In this document: one piece after another, positions 9,315-18,647 of the stretch
Position numbering within the stretch: the stretch's first letter is position 1
How the letters are laid out: every line of letters begins with the position of its first letter
Assembly (NCBI GenBank): GCA_945891385.1
Contig: CAMDDJ010000014.1
Coordinates: 1-64,000, forward strand
Origin: Candidatus Kuenenia stuttgartensis
GTDB taxonomy: Bacteria > Planctomycetota > Planctomycetia > Pirellulales > UBA1268
Reading direction: 5' to 3'
Length of the DNA: 64,000 nt
Made by a program: the position numbers and the translations under genes
Notes under the pieces: generated by a model
The model's input: the letters and a program-made list of their open reading frames with translations, nothing else
What the model was told of the DNA's origin: nothing
Database searches by the model: none

Positions 9315-10064
9315 TTACTCCAGTTGGGCGAGGGCTTCGTCGGGGATGCTGAAGTTGGCGGCCACGCTCTGGACGTCGTCATGGTCGTCGAGCCGCTCCA
9401 TCAGGGTCAGCACGCGGCGGGCCGTGTCGACGTCGTCCACCTCGACGGTGCTGGTCGGGATCCGGGTCATCTCGCTCGACTCAGGCTCGAGGCCGGCGGC
9501 CTTCAGGGCGTCGATCACGTCGGTCATCGTCGCGGGGTCGCACATGATCTCCCAGCGATCGTCAACAGCCTTGACGTCTTCGGCGCCCGCTTCGAGCGCC
9601 ACCTCCATGATCCGATCTTCGTCGCAGGCCGCCTGGGGCAGCCGCACGAGCCCCTTCCGCTCGAAGAGATACGCGACACAGCCCGTGCCGCCGAGCTTGC
9701 CGTCGCACAACTCGAAGATCTTGCGGATTTCGGGTGCCGTGCGGTTCTTGTTGTCGGTCAGGATCTCACACATCACGGCCACGCCGCCGGCGGCGTAGCC
9801 CTCGTACATCGATTCCTCGAGGTTGCCCCCTTTGAGCTCACCCGTGCCGGTCTTGATCGCCCGCTGGATGTTGTCCTTGGGCATGCTGACGGCCTTGGCG
9901 GCATCGATCGCGTAGCGGAGCCGGAGATTCGCGTCGGGATCGGGTCCGCCATGCTTCGCGGCCACGATGATCGCCTTGGCGAGTTTGCTCCACAGCTTGC
10001 CCCGCTTCGCGTCGACCACGGCCTTCTTGCGGGCGATGTTGGCCCAGTGGGAATGACCTGCCAT
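9315..10064 (-). CDS. yebC: YebC/PmpR family protein (DUF28)
   Basis: MAGHSHWANIARKKAVVDAKRGKLWSKLAKAIIVAAKHGGPDPDANLRLRYAIDAAKAVSMPKDNIQRAI. Confidence 0.95.
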   Translation of the reverse strand: MAGHSHWANIARKKAVVDAKRGKLWSKLAKAIIVAAKHGGPDPDANLRLRYAIDAAKAVSMPKDNIQRAIKTGTGELKGGNLEESMYEGYAAGGVAVMCEILTDNKNRTAPEIRKIFELCDGKLGGTGCVAYLFERKGLVRLPQAACDEDRIMEVALEAGAEDVKAVDDRWEIMCDPATMTDVIDALKAAGLEPESSEMTRIPTSTVEVDDVDTARRVLTLMERLDDHDDVQSVAANFSIPDEALAQLE

Positions 10065-10094
10065 GACTCCTCCTCCTGTCCGCGTACCGATCGA

Positions 10095-11315
10095 TCAGCG
10101 GGGCTTGCGCTTGCTCAGGTTCGACGAATGCTTGTCCGCGGTCGGCTTGGCCGCTGCCTTCTTCGCGGCCGGCGGCGGGCTGACCGGTTCCGGGGGGGGC
10201 GGGGCTGTCTGCGGCTTGATCGTCAGCGGCTTCACCACGAAGGGCTTGGGCCCGCTCTTGCCTTTCCCGTCGTTCTTCTTGGGGCCCGAGCCGGGGGGAG
10301 GGAGGGGCGTCTTGCCCGCAGGCCGGGCCGCCGCCTGAGGGCCAGCAGGCCTGAGTTCCTCCGCAGCGGCGCGGGCGGCGTCGGCGGCCTTCAGGCCGGC
10401 CTTGTCGGTCACCGGCGGGGGGACCGGCTCGGGGATCGATTCGCCCCGTTTCGGGAAGCGATCCTTGGCGGCTGGATTCACTGCCAGCACCACCTTCCGC
10501 ACGGTGACCCCATGGAGATTCGTGAGCACGTCGAGGCCAAACTGGTGGAGCAGGGCACTGAATTCGAGCCCGGCTTTCTTGCCGATCGTCCGTTCCAAGC
10601 CCGCAACCTTTCCCGAGTCGTATTCCTGCTGGGTGATCAGCCCACAGAGCCAAAGGCCCGACAACGCTGCCTTGTCCAGCGGGATCAGGTGACCTCCGAG
10701 CGCGGTCGAAGCCACATGCTGGGTCACGAACGGAGGCACTCCATGGAGCCCTTCGAGCACCTTGAGACCGTGTGACAACGAGTGCTTCTTGGCATGCTCG
10801 AGCGAGAAACTGTAGGTGGACTCAAAGACGCCCTGCAAGGCCCGTCGCAGCGAGAGGGCTGCTCGACCAGGATCGGGCAGGTCGTGGAGGGTTTCGGCCA
10901 GTTCGGCCACCGTCGTCACCCGGACTTCGTTGAGGTCAAAATAGGCTTCCATGAGCCGCTCGAAGGCTCGTTCTGCTGCATCCACCGGTGCATTTTCCAG
11001 GCAGCAGGCGAGCAGGACCTGGTGCAGCAGCGGCCGAGAGGTGTCGGTGGTGAAAGGCTTGTAGTGGGCCTTGAGCGCCTTGTGGAGTTTGGGCATGAGT
11101 TGCCCACGCGGGGGTGTCTTCTCCACGACGGGCTTGGGCTCGGGAGCCGGCTTTTCAGGTTTGGCGACCGCTTTCGCGACCGGCTTGGGGGCCGCCTTGG
11201 TCGGCCCTTTGGCAATCGCCTTGGATGCGGGCTTCGCCGCAGGCTTCGGGTTGGCCTTGGCCGGCTTGGCGACGGGCTTCGACTTGTCGGGCGTGGAACG
11301 CTTGCGTGCAGTCAT
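10095..11315 (-). CDS. HhH-GPD/EndoIII-like protein with Lys/Ala/Pro-rich tails
   Basis: Middle region PKLHKALKAHYKPF...LLHQVLLACCLENAP...LEGLHGVPPFVTQHVASTALGGHLIPLDKAAL resembles an EndoIII-type helix-hairpin-helix domain; N- and C-termini are H1-like low complexity. Confidence 0.6.
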   Translation of the reverse strand: MTARKRSTPDKSKPVAKPAKANPKPAAKPASKAIAKGPTKAAPKPVAKAVAKPEKPAPEPKPVVEKTPPRGQLMPKLHKALKAHYKPFTTDTSRPLLHQVLLACCLENAPVDAAERAFERLMEAYFDLNEVRVTTVAELAETLHDLPDPGRAALSLRRALQGVFESTYSFSLEHAKKHSLSHGLKVLEGLHGVPPFVTQHVASTALGGHLIPLDKAALSGLWLCGLITQQEYDSGKVAGLERTIGKKAGLEFSALLHQFGLDVLTNLHGVTVRKVVLAVNPAAKDRFPKRGESIPEPVPPPVTDKAGLKAADAARAAAEELRPAGPQAAARPAGKTPLPPPGSGPKKNDGKGKSGPKPFVVKPLTIKPQTAPPPPEPVSPPPAAKKAAAKPTADKHSSNLSKRKPR

Positions 11316-11722
11316 GAGTCGTCCTGGGTGGGGTCGTCGGGCTGATCGGGTGGGGCCGCGGCGGCCGGCTCGGTGTCCGCAGCAGGCAAGACGTCATCGA
11401 GAACGCGGGAGATCTCCAGCGAATGTTTCACGCCGGCGTCGAGCTCAAACCGCAGGCGGGGTGTGTAGCGGGTGTCGATCCGGTCGGCGATCCGCGACTG
11501 GAGAAAGCCGGCCGCGTTGGCCAGGCCGCGCAGGGCGAGTTGCTCCTTCGCGGAGTTGCCCATCACCGACACATGGACGAGTGCCGATCGCATGTCGGGC
11601 GCCATCTCGACCCGCGTCACGGTGACATCGCGTACCCGCGGATCGCGAACCTCCGTGAGGATGGCCATGCTGACCACCTCCCGCACCGCCTCGGCCGCCT
11701 TGAGGAGTCTGCGTGTGCTCAC
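11312..11722 (-). CDS. rbfA: Ribosome-binding factor A
   Basis: VSMAILTEVRDPRVRDVTVTRVEMAPDMRSALVHVSVMG; lies after infB. Likely GTG start overlapping the infB stop (GTGA). Confidence 0.85.
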   Translation of the reverse strand: MSTRRLLKAAEAVREVVSMAILTEVRDPRVRDVTVTRVEMAPDMRSALVHVSVMGNSAKEQLALRGLANAAGFLQSRIADRIDTRYTPRLRFELDAGVKHSLEISRVLDDVLPAADTEPAAAAPPDQPDDPTQDDS

Positions 11723-14364
11723 GAGAGAGTTCGGGCGACTTCCTCGATCCGGTAGCACTCGAGGATGTCACCCTCCTTGACATCGTTGAATCCGGCGAGC
11801 TTGATGCCGCACTCCAGGCCATCCCGCACCTCGCGGGCATCGTCCTTCTCACGCTTGAGCGACTCGATTCCGTAATCGCCCAGCACCCGACTGTCGCGGA
11901 TGACACGCAGCCGCGCGTTGCGGGCGATGACGCCCGAGATCACCCGGCAGCCGGCGATCACGCCGAGCCGGCTGATGCTGAAGGTTCGCTGCACGAGCGC
12001 ACGGCCCAATTCGTTCTCCCGCTTCTCCGGCGCGAGCATCCCTTCGAGCGCCTTGCGCAGATCGTCGGTGACCTGGTAGATGATGTCATACCGACGGACC
12101 TGCACGCCCCGGTCCTCGGCTGCCGAGCGCGCCCGCTCGTCGGGCACGACGTTGAACGCGATGATCACCGCGTCCGACGCATCGGCAAGCGCCACGTCGG
12201 CTTCCGTCACGCCGCCGACCGTCGCCTGAAGCACGCGGATCTTCACCTCCGGATGGTCGAGTTTCTGGAGTTCCTTGAGGATCGCCTCGATGGAACCCCG
12301 GACGTCGGCTCTCAGGATGAGGTTGAGGGTGGGCGCCTTCTGGGTGCCGAGGCGGTCGGCGAGGTTTTCGAGCGTGACGTGCACCGGCGCGCTGACAAGG
12401 GTGCTGTGGCGACGGAGGTCACTTCGCTTGGCCGCGACCTCGCGGGCCATCGCGATCGAATCGACCACCTGAAATCGCTCGCCTGCCCCAGGCGCCACGT
12501 CGAGGCCTGTCACGAAGACGGCGGTCGAGGGCCCAGCCTCCGTCATCTTCCGCCGATTGAGCGTGTTCATCATCGCCTTGACGTTGCCTGCAGCCTCGCC
12601 GCAGACGATCGCATCGCCGACACGGAGCGTGCCCTTCTGCACCATCAGGCATGCGACGACACCACGGCCCTCGTGAATCGAGGCATCGAGGCAGACGCCG
12701 GCTGACAACCGATCGGGATTGGCCCGTAGGTCGTGGAGTTCGGCGATCGTCAGCAGCATGTCGAGCAGAGAGTCCACTCCCTCACCCGTCACGGCACTTG
12801 TTTTGACCACTTCGGTCTCACCGCCCCACTCGGTCGGGAGCAGTTCGTTGGCCGCCAACTGTTGGTAGACCTTCTGCACGTCGGCGCCCGGCAGGTCGAT
12901 CTTGTTGATGCAGGCCACGATCGGCACGCCGGCGGCCCGGGCGTGACTGATCGCTTCTTCGGTCTGGGGCATGATGCCGTCGTCCGCGGCCACGACGATT
13001 ACCGCGCAGTCGGTCACGTTCGCACCACGGGCCCGCATCTGGGTGAATGCCTCGTGACCTGGCGTGTCGACGAAGGTGATCGGGTGGTCGTTGCGATTGA
13101 TCGTGTAGGCGCGGATGTGCTGGGTGATGCCGCCGCTCTCTCGAGCAGCCACATCGATGCCCAGAATCTTGTCGAGCAGCGACGTCTTGCCGTGATCGAC
13201 ATGTCCGAGGAAGGTCACCACCGGCGCCCGCGGCTCCCGCAGGCCGGGGTCTTCGTCGACCGCGTCGAATCCGGCGAGGAGCTCCTTCTCGAGATCCTCG
13301 GCCGTCTTGATGTCGAGCTGAACACCGAGTTCGGCGGCTAGCAGTTCGACGGTGTCTCGGTCGAGCATCGAGCTCATGTTGGGCATCGTTTCGAGGCCAA
13401 ACGTCAGGAGCTTCTTGAGCACTTCACTGGCCCCGAGACCGATCGCCTCGGAGAATGCGCGCACGGTGCAGGGAACCTGGATCGAAGCGTTGGTCTTTCG
13501 GGGAGCCGCGGTCGAAACGCCTGAACTCTTTCTCGGGAGCCGCCGCCGCCGCCGCATCCCGCTCTCGTCGTCTTCGCCGCCCCGACGATCGGGGAGTTTC
13601 TTGCGATGAAGCTGCCGGAGCTCACGCCCACCCAGCAGGTCGTCTCCACCAGCGCCGGGCTTGGCGGGAGTCCGCCGAGGTCGCACGCCAGGCTGCAGCG
13701 GGGGCGGAGCGGGGGGCGCTCCGGCGCCTCGCAGGAGCCCCGCAGCCTTTGCCTTGCTTCCCTCGACGGCCTGCCGCTGTTCGGCCTTCCGCATGTGGTC
13801 GGCCAGAGGCTTGGCGCCGCCGGCTTTCGCGCTTCGGATGGCGTCGAGGGGCAGCTTCACGTCCGGCTTCTGGGCCACCGGCTCCTGCGAACTACGAGCG
13901 GGCGGCGGTGCGGCTCGGCCAGCAGCCGGCAGGGGTGCCAATTTGAAGGCCGGCCGGGGCATTGGCTTGCCTTCGCTGCGGCCTGAACCCGGCCGCGGCT
14001 TACTCTCGGCCGGCTTTGGTGGAATTTCCGGCGGCTTGCCCTTCGAGACGCCAGCCGGCGCGATGTAGTCCTCCCGCTTGACGGGAGCTGGAGGGGCCGC
14101 GGGCCGCACGGGTGCCGCCGCCGGCCGCACGGGCGCCGCTGCGGGCCGCACCGGTGCCGCTGCAGGCCGCACGGGTGCCGCCGCGGGCCGTTCGACCGGC
14201 CGCGACTTGCTCGAGATGAATTCCTTGAGCTTGGAGACTTCCTCGTCAGTCAGGCTCGCCAGCGCCGAGCCCTTGTCTTGGATGCCGGCGCGGTTGCACA
14301 ACTCGACCAGCTCCTTGCTGTCGAGCTTGAGTTCCTTTGCCAGCGTGTAGATCCGAACTGCCAC
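11719..14364 (-). CDS. infB: Translation initiation factor IF-2
   Basis: [33 protein letters not shown] and NKIDLPGAD GTPase motifs; repetitive Pro/Ala N-terminal region. Confidence 0.97.
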   Translation of the reverse strand: MAVRIYTLAKELKLDSKELVELCNRAGIQDKGSALASLTDEEVSKLKEFISSKSRPVERPAAAPVRPAAAPVRPAAAPVRPAAAPVRPAAPPAPVKREDYIAPAGVSKGKPPEIPPKPAESKPRPGSGRSEGKPMPRPAFKLAPLPAAGRAAPPPARSSQEPVAQKPDVKLPLDAIRSAKAGGAKPLADHMRKAEQRQAVEGSKAKAAGLLRGAGAPPAPPPLQPGVRPRRTPAKPGAGGDDLLGGRELRQLHRKKLPDRRGGEDDESGMRRRRRLPRKSSGVSTAAPRKTNASIQVPCTVRAFSEAIGLGASEVLKKLLTFGLETMPNMSSMLDRDTVELLAAELGVQLDIKTAEDLEKELLAGFDAVDEDPGLREPRAPVVTFLGHVDHGKTSLLDKILGIDVAARESGGITQHIRAYTINRNDHPITFVDTPGHEAFTQMRARGANVTDCAVIVVAADDGIMPQTEEAISHARAAGVPIVACINKIDLPGADVQKVYQQLAANELLPTEWGGETEVVKTSAVTGEGVDSLLDMLLTIAELHDLRANPDRLSAGVCLDASIHEGRGVVACLMVQKGTLRVGDAIVCGEAAGNVKAMMNTLNRRKMTEAGPSTAVFVTGLDVAPGAGERFQVVDSIAMAREVAAKRSDLRRHSTLVSAPVHVTLENLADRLGTQKAPTLNLILRADVRGSIEAILKELQKLDHPEVKIRVLQATVGGVTEADVALADASDAVIIAFNVVPDERARSAAEDRGVQVRRYDIIYQVTDDLRKALEGMLAPEKRENELGRALVQRTFSISRLGVIAGCRVISGVIARNARLRVIRDSRVLGDYGIESLKREKDDAREVRDGLECGIKLAGFNDVKEGDILECYRIEEVARTLS
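14097..14196. repeat. In-gene ~21-bp tandem repeat encoding (RPAAAPV)n in the IF-2 N-terminal region
   Basis: ggccgcacgggtgccgcYgcS repeated about four to five times; translation [32 protein letters not shown]. Confidence 0.85.
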
Positions 14365-14454
14365 TCGCGCCTCTCTCCACCGGCTGCCGCCGGTTGCTCG
14401 TCACCGCCTCGTTCCCTTCGACTCCGAACTCCGCCATGCCGCACGTTCCGACCA

Positions 14455-15795
14455 TCACGACGACTCGCCGGAAGCGTCGGACACCCCATCGGGAGCCTCT
14501 GCCTCGCCCTCCGAGCCACCGCCAGCCAGGGCCGCCTCGGTCGGCTGAGCCGCTGCTTCGGCCGCGTCTGCGGCTTCGGCATCGGCGGTAGCCTTGGCGA
14601 TCCGTTCCTGCTCTCGCTGCTTCCGCCGCTCGTCGGCGGCGGCAACCTCGGCCAACTGGGCCCGCTGCTCAGCTTCCTCAACGATTGCATCGACCTGCTC
14701 TGCGGACAAGCCGCCCATTTCCATCAGGTCGTCGGGCTCGATCACAGACAAGTCGTCGTAGGAAAGGAATCCCTCGCCGACCAGCCTTTCCGCGAGCGAA
14801 TCGTCGATGCCGGCGATCGAGGCGAAGCCCGCCGTGGCCCGCTCAATCTGCTGGTCGAGTTCTTCCTGGGTCATGATTTCGATGTCCCAGCCACAGAGCT
14901 TGCTGGCCAGCCGCACATTCTGTCCGCGGCGGCCGATGGCCAGGGAGAGTTGATCTTCACGCACCAACACGATTCCGCGGCCGAGCATCTGGCAGAGGAT
15001 GACCTCGTCGACCTCGGCCGGCTGCAGGGCGTTGGGCACGAGCACCTGGAGATCGTCGCTCCAGCGGACGATGTCGATTCGCTCGCCGCCAAGCTCTTCA
15101 ACAATGTTTTTGATGCGGTTTCCCCGGACGCCGACGCAGGCTCCGACGCAGTCGATTCGGTTGTCGGAGCTGATCACGGCAACCTTGCTGCGGTAGCCGG
15201 GCTCGCGGGCAATGGCCCGGATCTCGATCACACCGTCGGCGATCTCGGGGATCTCCTGCTCGAACAACCGCTGGACCAACTGCGGCCGAATTCGCGACAG
15301 GATGATCTTCACCCGGCTGCCGACCTTCCGAACCTCGAAGATCGTGGCGCGAATCCGTTCGTTGGCATGGAAACTCTCGCCCGGAATCTGCTCGCTGCGG
15401 GGGAGGATCGCTTCCTGGCTCCCCAGGGCCACCGTGGCCGTGGCACCCTCGAACCGGGTCACGACGCCGGAAACCATGTGCCCGACCTGCTCTTCGAACT
15501 CGTCGTGGATGGCGTCGCGCTCGGCCTCGCGGATCTTCTGGATGATCACCTGCTTGGCGGTCTGGGCGCCGATCCGGCCAGCCAGTTCGGCCGATTCAAT
15601 CGGTTGACCGTCATGCGATCCTGAGATGGACCCGTCGGTCCGATTGATCGCAATGACGATCTCGGAGGTTTCGCCGTACTGCCGAGCCAGGGCCGTGACC
15701 AAGGCCGCCTCGATGGCCTGGAACACGATCTCCTTGTCGATATTTTTGTCGCGGTGGATCGCGTCAACGATCCGGAGAATTTCTTCAGGCTTCAT
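14455..15795 (-). CDS. nusA: Transcription termination/antitermination factor NusA
   Basis: [39 protein letters not shown]1 region ...[31 protein letters not shown]. Start trimmed to 15795. Confidence 0.95.
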   Translation of the reverse strand: MKPEEILRIVDAIHRDKNIDKEIVFQAIEAALVTALARQYGETSEIVIAINRTDGSISGSHDGQPIESAELAGRIGAQTAKQVIIQKIREAERDAIHDEFEEQVGHMVSGVVTRFEGATATVALGSQEAILPRSEQIPGESFHANERIRATIFEVRKVGSRVKIILSRIRPQLVQRLFEQEIPEIADGVIEIRAIAREPGYRSKVAVISSDNRIDCVGACVGVRGNRIKNIVEELGGERIDIVRWSDDLQVLVPNALQPAEVDEVILCQMLGRGIVLVREDQLSLAIGRRGQNVRLASKLCGWDIEIMTQEELDQQIERATAGFASIAGIDDSLAERLVGEGFLSYDDLSVIEPDDLMEMGGLSAEQVDAIVEEAEQRAQLAEVAAADERRKQREQERIAKATADAEAADAAEAAAQPTEAALAGGGSEGEAEAPDGVSDASGESS

Positions 15796-16010
15796 AACGG
15801 TCTCAGCAGCCCCTTCGCGATATGACGCCGCCGGCACGGCCGACGCCATAACACGACATGGGCGCCGAGACGTTTCCGAGCTGAGTGGGACGATCATCCG
15901 ATGGATCGATGCCCGTCAGCTGCCCGGGAACGCCTGGAAGCGAATCCGCGAACCAGCAGTCTTCCTCGCGAGGAACAACCCGCAGAGACTAGGCCACGGG
16001 CCTGCCACTG

Positions 16011-17345
16011 TCAAGCAGCCGCCGGTTCGGCCCGCCAGCCGCGGAACGCGAGTCCCCCCGCCTGTCCTTGGGGTGTGACGGCTGCCGAGACAAAACACTG
16101 GCCCGCCGGAGTTCCCGGCTGCGCAGCTCGGATCGGGCAGGTTTCGTCGACCGTCTCGTAGTTGAGGAGGGGGAAGAGCTCGCCCCGTTCACAGGCCAGG
16201 ATGCTGGCGATGCACTCGACCAGGCCGCTGCCCGCACCGAGGTTTCCAAAATGGCTCTTGGCGGCCACGACGGGAATCCGTGGCAACGCCGCCCCAAACA
16301 CCTCCGCAAGCGCTGCCGCCTCTTCCCGGTCGCCAGTCACGGTGCTGAGGCCGTGGGCATGGACGTGCCCGACCGATGCGGGATCGATACCCCCAGACCT
16401 CAAGGCCGCGCCGAAGGCGTGCCGCAGAGCGGTCTGCCTCCTTCCGATGCCGCCACGATCCACGGCCGCGACGGCCGCGTGGCCCACGAGTTCGGCCCGG
16501 ATTCGGGCACCACGCCGCTCGGCATGGGAAAGCTCTTCGAGGATCAGCACGGCCGCGCCCTCACCGAGAACCATGCCACGCCGCCCGCGATCAAATGGAC
16601 GGCTCCACGAGGCAGGATCGTCGGCCTGGCCGTTCGGCAGCGCGACCTGTTCGGTCTGCAAGGCGTGCACCGTCTTCATCGGATGCACCCGGGTGCCAGT
16701 GGCGCCGGCCACCATGATATCGGCCATGCCACGCTGAATCGTGACGCATGCCTCGCCGACCGCGAGGTGTCCGGCAGCCTCGCGGAGCGTGAGGGAATTG
16801 CTCGGCCCCCGCAGGTCGTTGTAGATCGCGATGTGGCTGGCCGGCATGTTGGGCAGATACTTGAGCAGCCAGAGCGGGTTGAGCAGCGGCATCCCGTCGG
16901 GAGCCCAGCGATCGAAGTCGAACGCCCCGTCGGCCGCGCGGCAGGCAGCCACGCCGGCGGTGAAGTCCTCCGGAAGCGTGAGCATGTAGTCCGACCCGAA
17001 CACGCAGCCGAACCGCTCGGGGGCATGAAACCCAGCCGTGTCACCCGCGTCGTGGAGAGCCCGCTGGGCGGCCGCCACCGCCATCTGGCTCTCCCGGCAC
17101 ATCACCTTGAGGCCCTTGCGAATGGCCTTCTTTCGCTCCCCGTCGAGGCAGCCAAACTCATCGATGGCACCGGTGAAGCAGCGTGCTTCAGCAGCATCGT
17201 GAAGCGGCAGACCGGCGGGCGAAAACAGACCGATCGGCCCCACGCCGCTGCGGCCCTCGACCAGTCCGGTCCAGAGATCCTCGGGGGTGAGGCCAAGCGG
17301 GCAGACCACGCCGATCCCGGTCACGACAACTCTTCGGTCACTCAT
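16011..17345 (-). CDS. Beta-ketoacyl synthase-like protein with substituted active site (CLF-like)
   Basis: KAS fold motifs (VVVTGIGVVCPLGLTPEDLW; RPFDRGRRGMVLGEGAAVLILEEL; HAHGLSTVTGD). The nucleophile Cys position is Glu (LREAAGH) and the second His is Asn (KSHFGNLGAG). Confidence 0.85.
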   Translation of the reverse strand: MSDRRVVVTGIGVVCPLGLTPEDLWTGLVEGRSGVGPIGLFSPAGLPLHDAAEARCFTGAIDEFGCLDGERKKAIRKGLKVMCRESQMAVAAAQRALHDAGDTAGFHAPERFGCVFGSDYMLTLPEDFTAGVAACRAADGAFDFDRWAPDGMPLLNPLWLLKYLPNMPASHIAIYNDLRGPSNSLTLREAAGHLAVGEACVTIQRGMADIMVAGATGTRVHPMKTVHALQTEQVALPNGQADDPASWSRPFDRGRRGMVLGEGAAVLILEELSHAERRGARIRAELVGHAAVAAVDRGGIGRRQTALRHAFGAALRSGGIDPASVGHVHAHGLSTVTGDREEAAALAEVFGAALPRIPVVAAKSHFGNLGAGSGLVECIASILACERGELFPLLNYETVDETCPIRAAQPGTPAGQCFVSAAVTPQGQAGGLAFRGWRAEPAAA

Positions 17346-17420
17346 GCAGGCATTCATCCACAAAGGCAGGAGGCCATCCACGGGCACTGTCTCGGTCGTC
17401 TGGTCATGGAATCTGGAGCG

Positions 17421-18410
17421 TCAGGGGCCACTGAGCCGAGGCTCGACCACCACCACCACGTCCCGTCGTTCCACGTCCGGCATCAAGGCCGCGACCACCC
17501 CATTCTGCACCGGAACCGGCCAGGGCACCAAGCCGAGTGCGACCACGAGCGAGTGGCTGGACGGCCAGCGAAATCGCTCGCCGATTCGCACGGCCGCGAC
17601 CTGCGGTACCTGCGCTGCAATCGGCGGACCTCCGGCCGGGGCGGGAAGTGCAACCTGCGCCATGCGTTCGATCTGGTCGATCCGACATTTGAACACGGCA
17701 TCGATCACCGAGCCGTCTCCGGAGACGAGCGGATGGAATTCGATCGAGAGCCCCTCGTCGCACGCGGCCCGCTGGGGCTGCCATCCCGGCCAGGCGACCG
17801 GCGTTGCGGCGTAATCCTGCACATACTCCTGCTTTCGACCGCCCGTCAGCACGGCCGGTAGCCCGTTGCCCGCCTGGACCGGGCCGGTGGGGAGTTCCGT
17901 GGCATCGCTGCGGCTCCGCAGGCGGGCCACCACGGCGACGGCATCTTCCCGTGGCAGGATCCAGGCCTGCACGCCTGGAGTGGCGGTGGGAATCGGCTGC
18001 AGAGCCGGCCGCGCCTCCGCTCGCCAGGCCGGGCCGTCGAGTCCCAACACCCTGACACTGAACCGATGGGGCTTGTCGGCCTCGGCCACGAACCTGTCGA
18101 CGATGTCGGCGACCCGCGCCTGCATCTCGGGCGTGTGGAAGCAGGCGAGTGTGCCGTCGGCCGCCGAGAGCGACGCAGGGTTCGCTCCGTGCCAGGCTGG
18201 ATAGCCGGTCTCTTGCAAGATCCAATCGACCACGTGCTTCTCGCTCTCCGGTCCCACCGTCTCCACGAACGGGCCGAGGTCGTAGGTCTTCCAGACCTGG
18301 CCGACGTCGGCAGGAATCTGACCGCCTGCCGAGGCTGCTGCCAGTGCCGCCAGGCATGTGGCGATCGATGCCAGGCCGCGGCTCAACGTGCCGCAGCGAC
18401 CGGCGAGCAA
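17421..18410 (-). CDS. Secreted protein of unknown function (possibly secretin-associated-like)
   Basis: Signal-peptide-like LAGRCGTLSRGLASIATCLAALAAASAGGQIPA followed by VWKTYDLGPFVETVG...HVVDWILQETGYPAWHG. The start is uncertain: upstream frame is repeat family A; TTG at 18410 is the candidate used here. Confidence 0.6.
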   Translation of the reverse strand: MLAGRCGTLSRGLASIATCLAALAAASAGGQIPADVGQVWKTYDLGPFVETVGPESEKHVVDWILQETGYPAWHGANPASLSAADGTLACFHTPEMQARVADIVDRFVAEADKPHRFSVRVLGLDGPAWRAEARPALQPIPTATPGVQAWILPREDAVAVVARLRSRSDATELPTGPVQAGNGLPAVLTGGRKQEYVQDYAATPVAWPGWQPQRAACDEGLSIEFHPLVSGDGSVIDAVFKCRIDQIERMAQVALPAPAGGPPIAAQVPQVAAVRIGERFRWPSSHSLVVALGLVPWPVPVQNGVVAALMPDVERRDVVVVVEPRLSGP

Positions 18411-18565
18411 CGCATGACGCGAGGCGAGGGGGTCGGCGAACGCTCGCGGAGCACTGGGGCGTATCCTCGCCCGCGACGCGACTTTTGCCGCCCCCGAGCC
18501 GGTGAGCAACGCATGACGCGAGGCGAGGGGGTCGGCGAACGCTCGCACCCAGCCGACGCACCAAA
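18405..18565 (-). repeat. Repeat family A (copy A2)
   Basis: gacgcgaggcgagggggtcggcgaacgctcg...gcgtatcctcgcccgcgacgcgacttttgccgcccccgagccggtg, the reverse complement of A1, with a partly tandem second unit. Confidence 0.85.
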
Positions 18566-18647
18566 CACCCCGAGTTCGCTCTGGGCCGCGTCGCCACGCA
18601 TGCCTCATCGCCGGTCCTCCGGGAACGAAACCGGCCTGCCAACCGGG

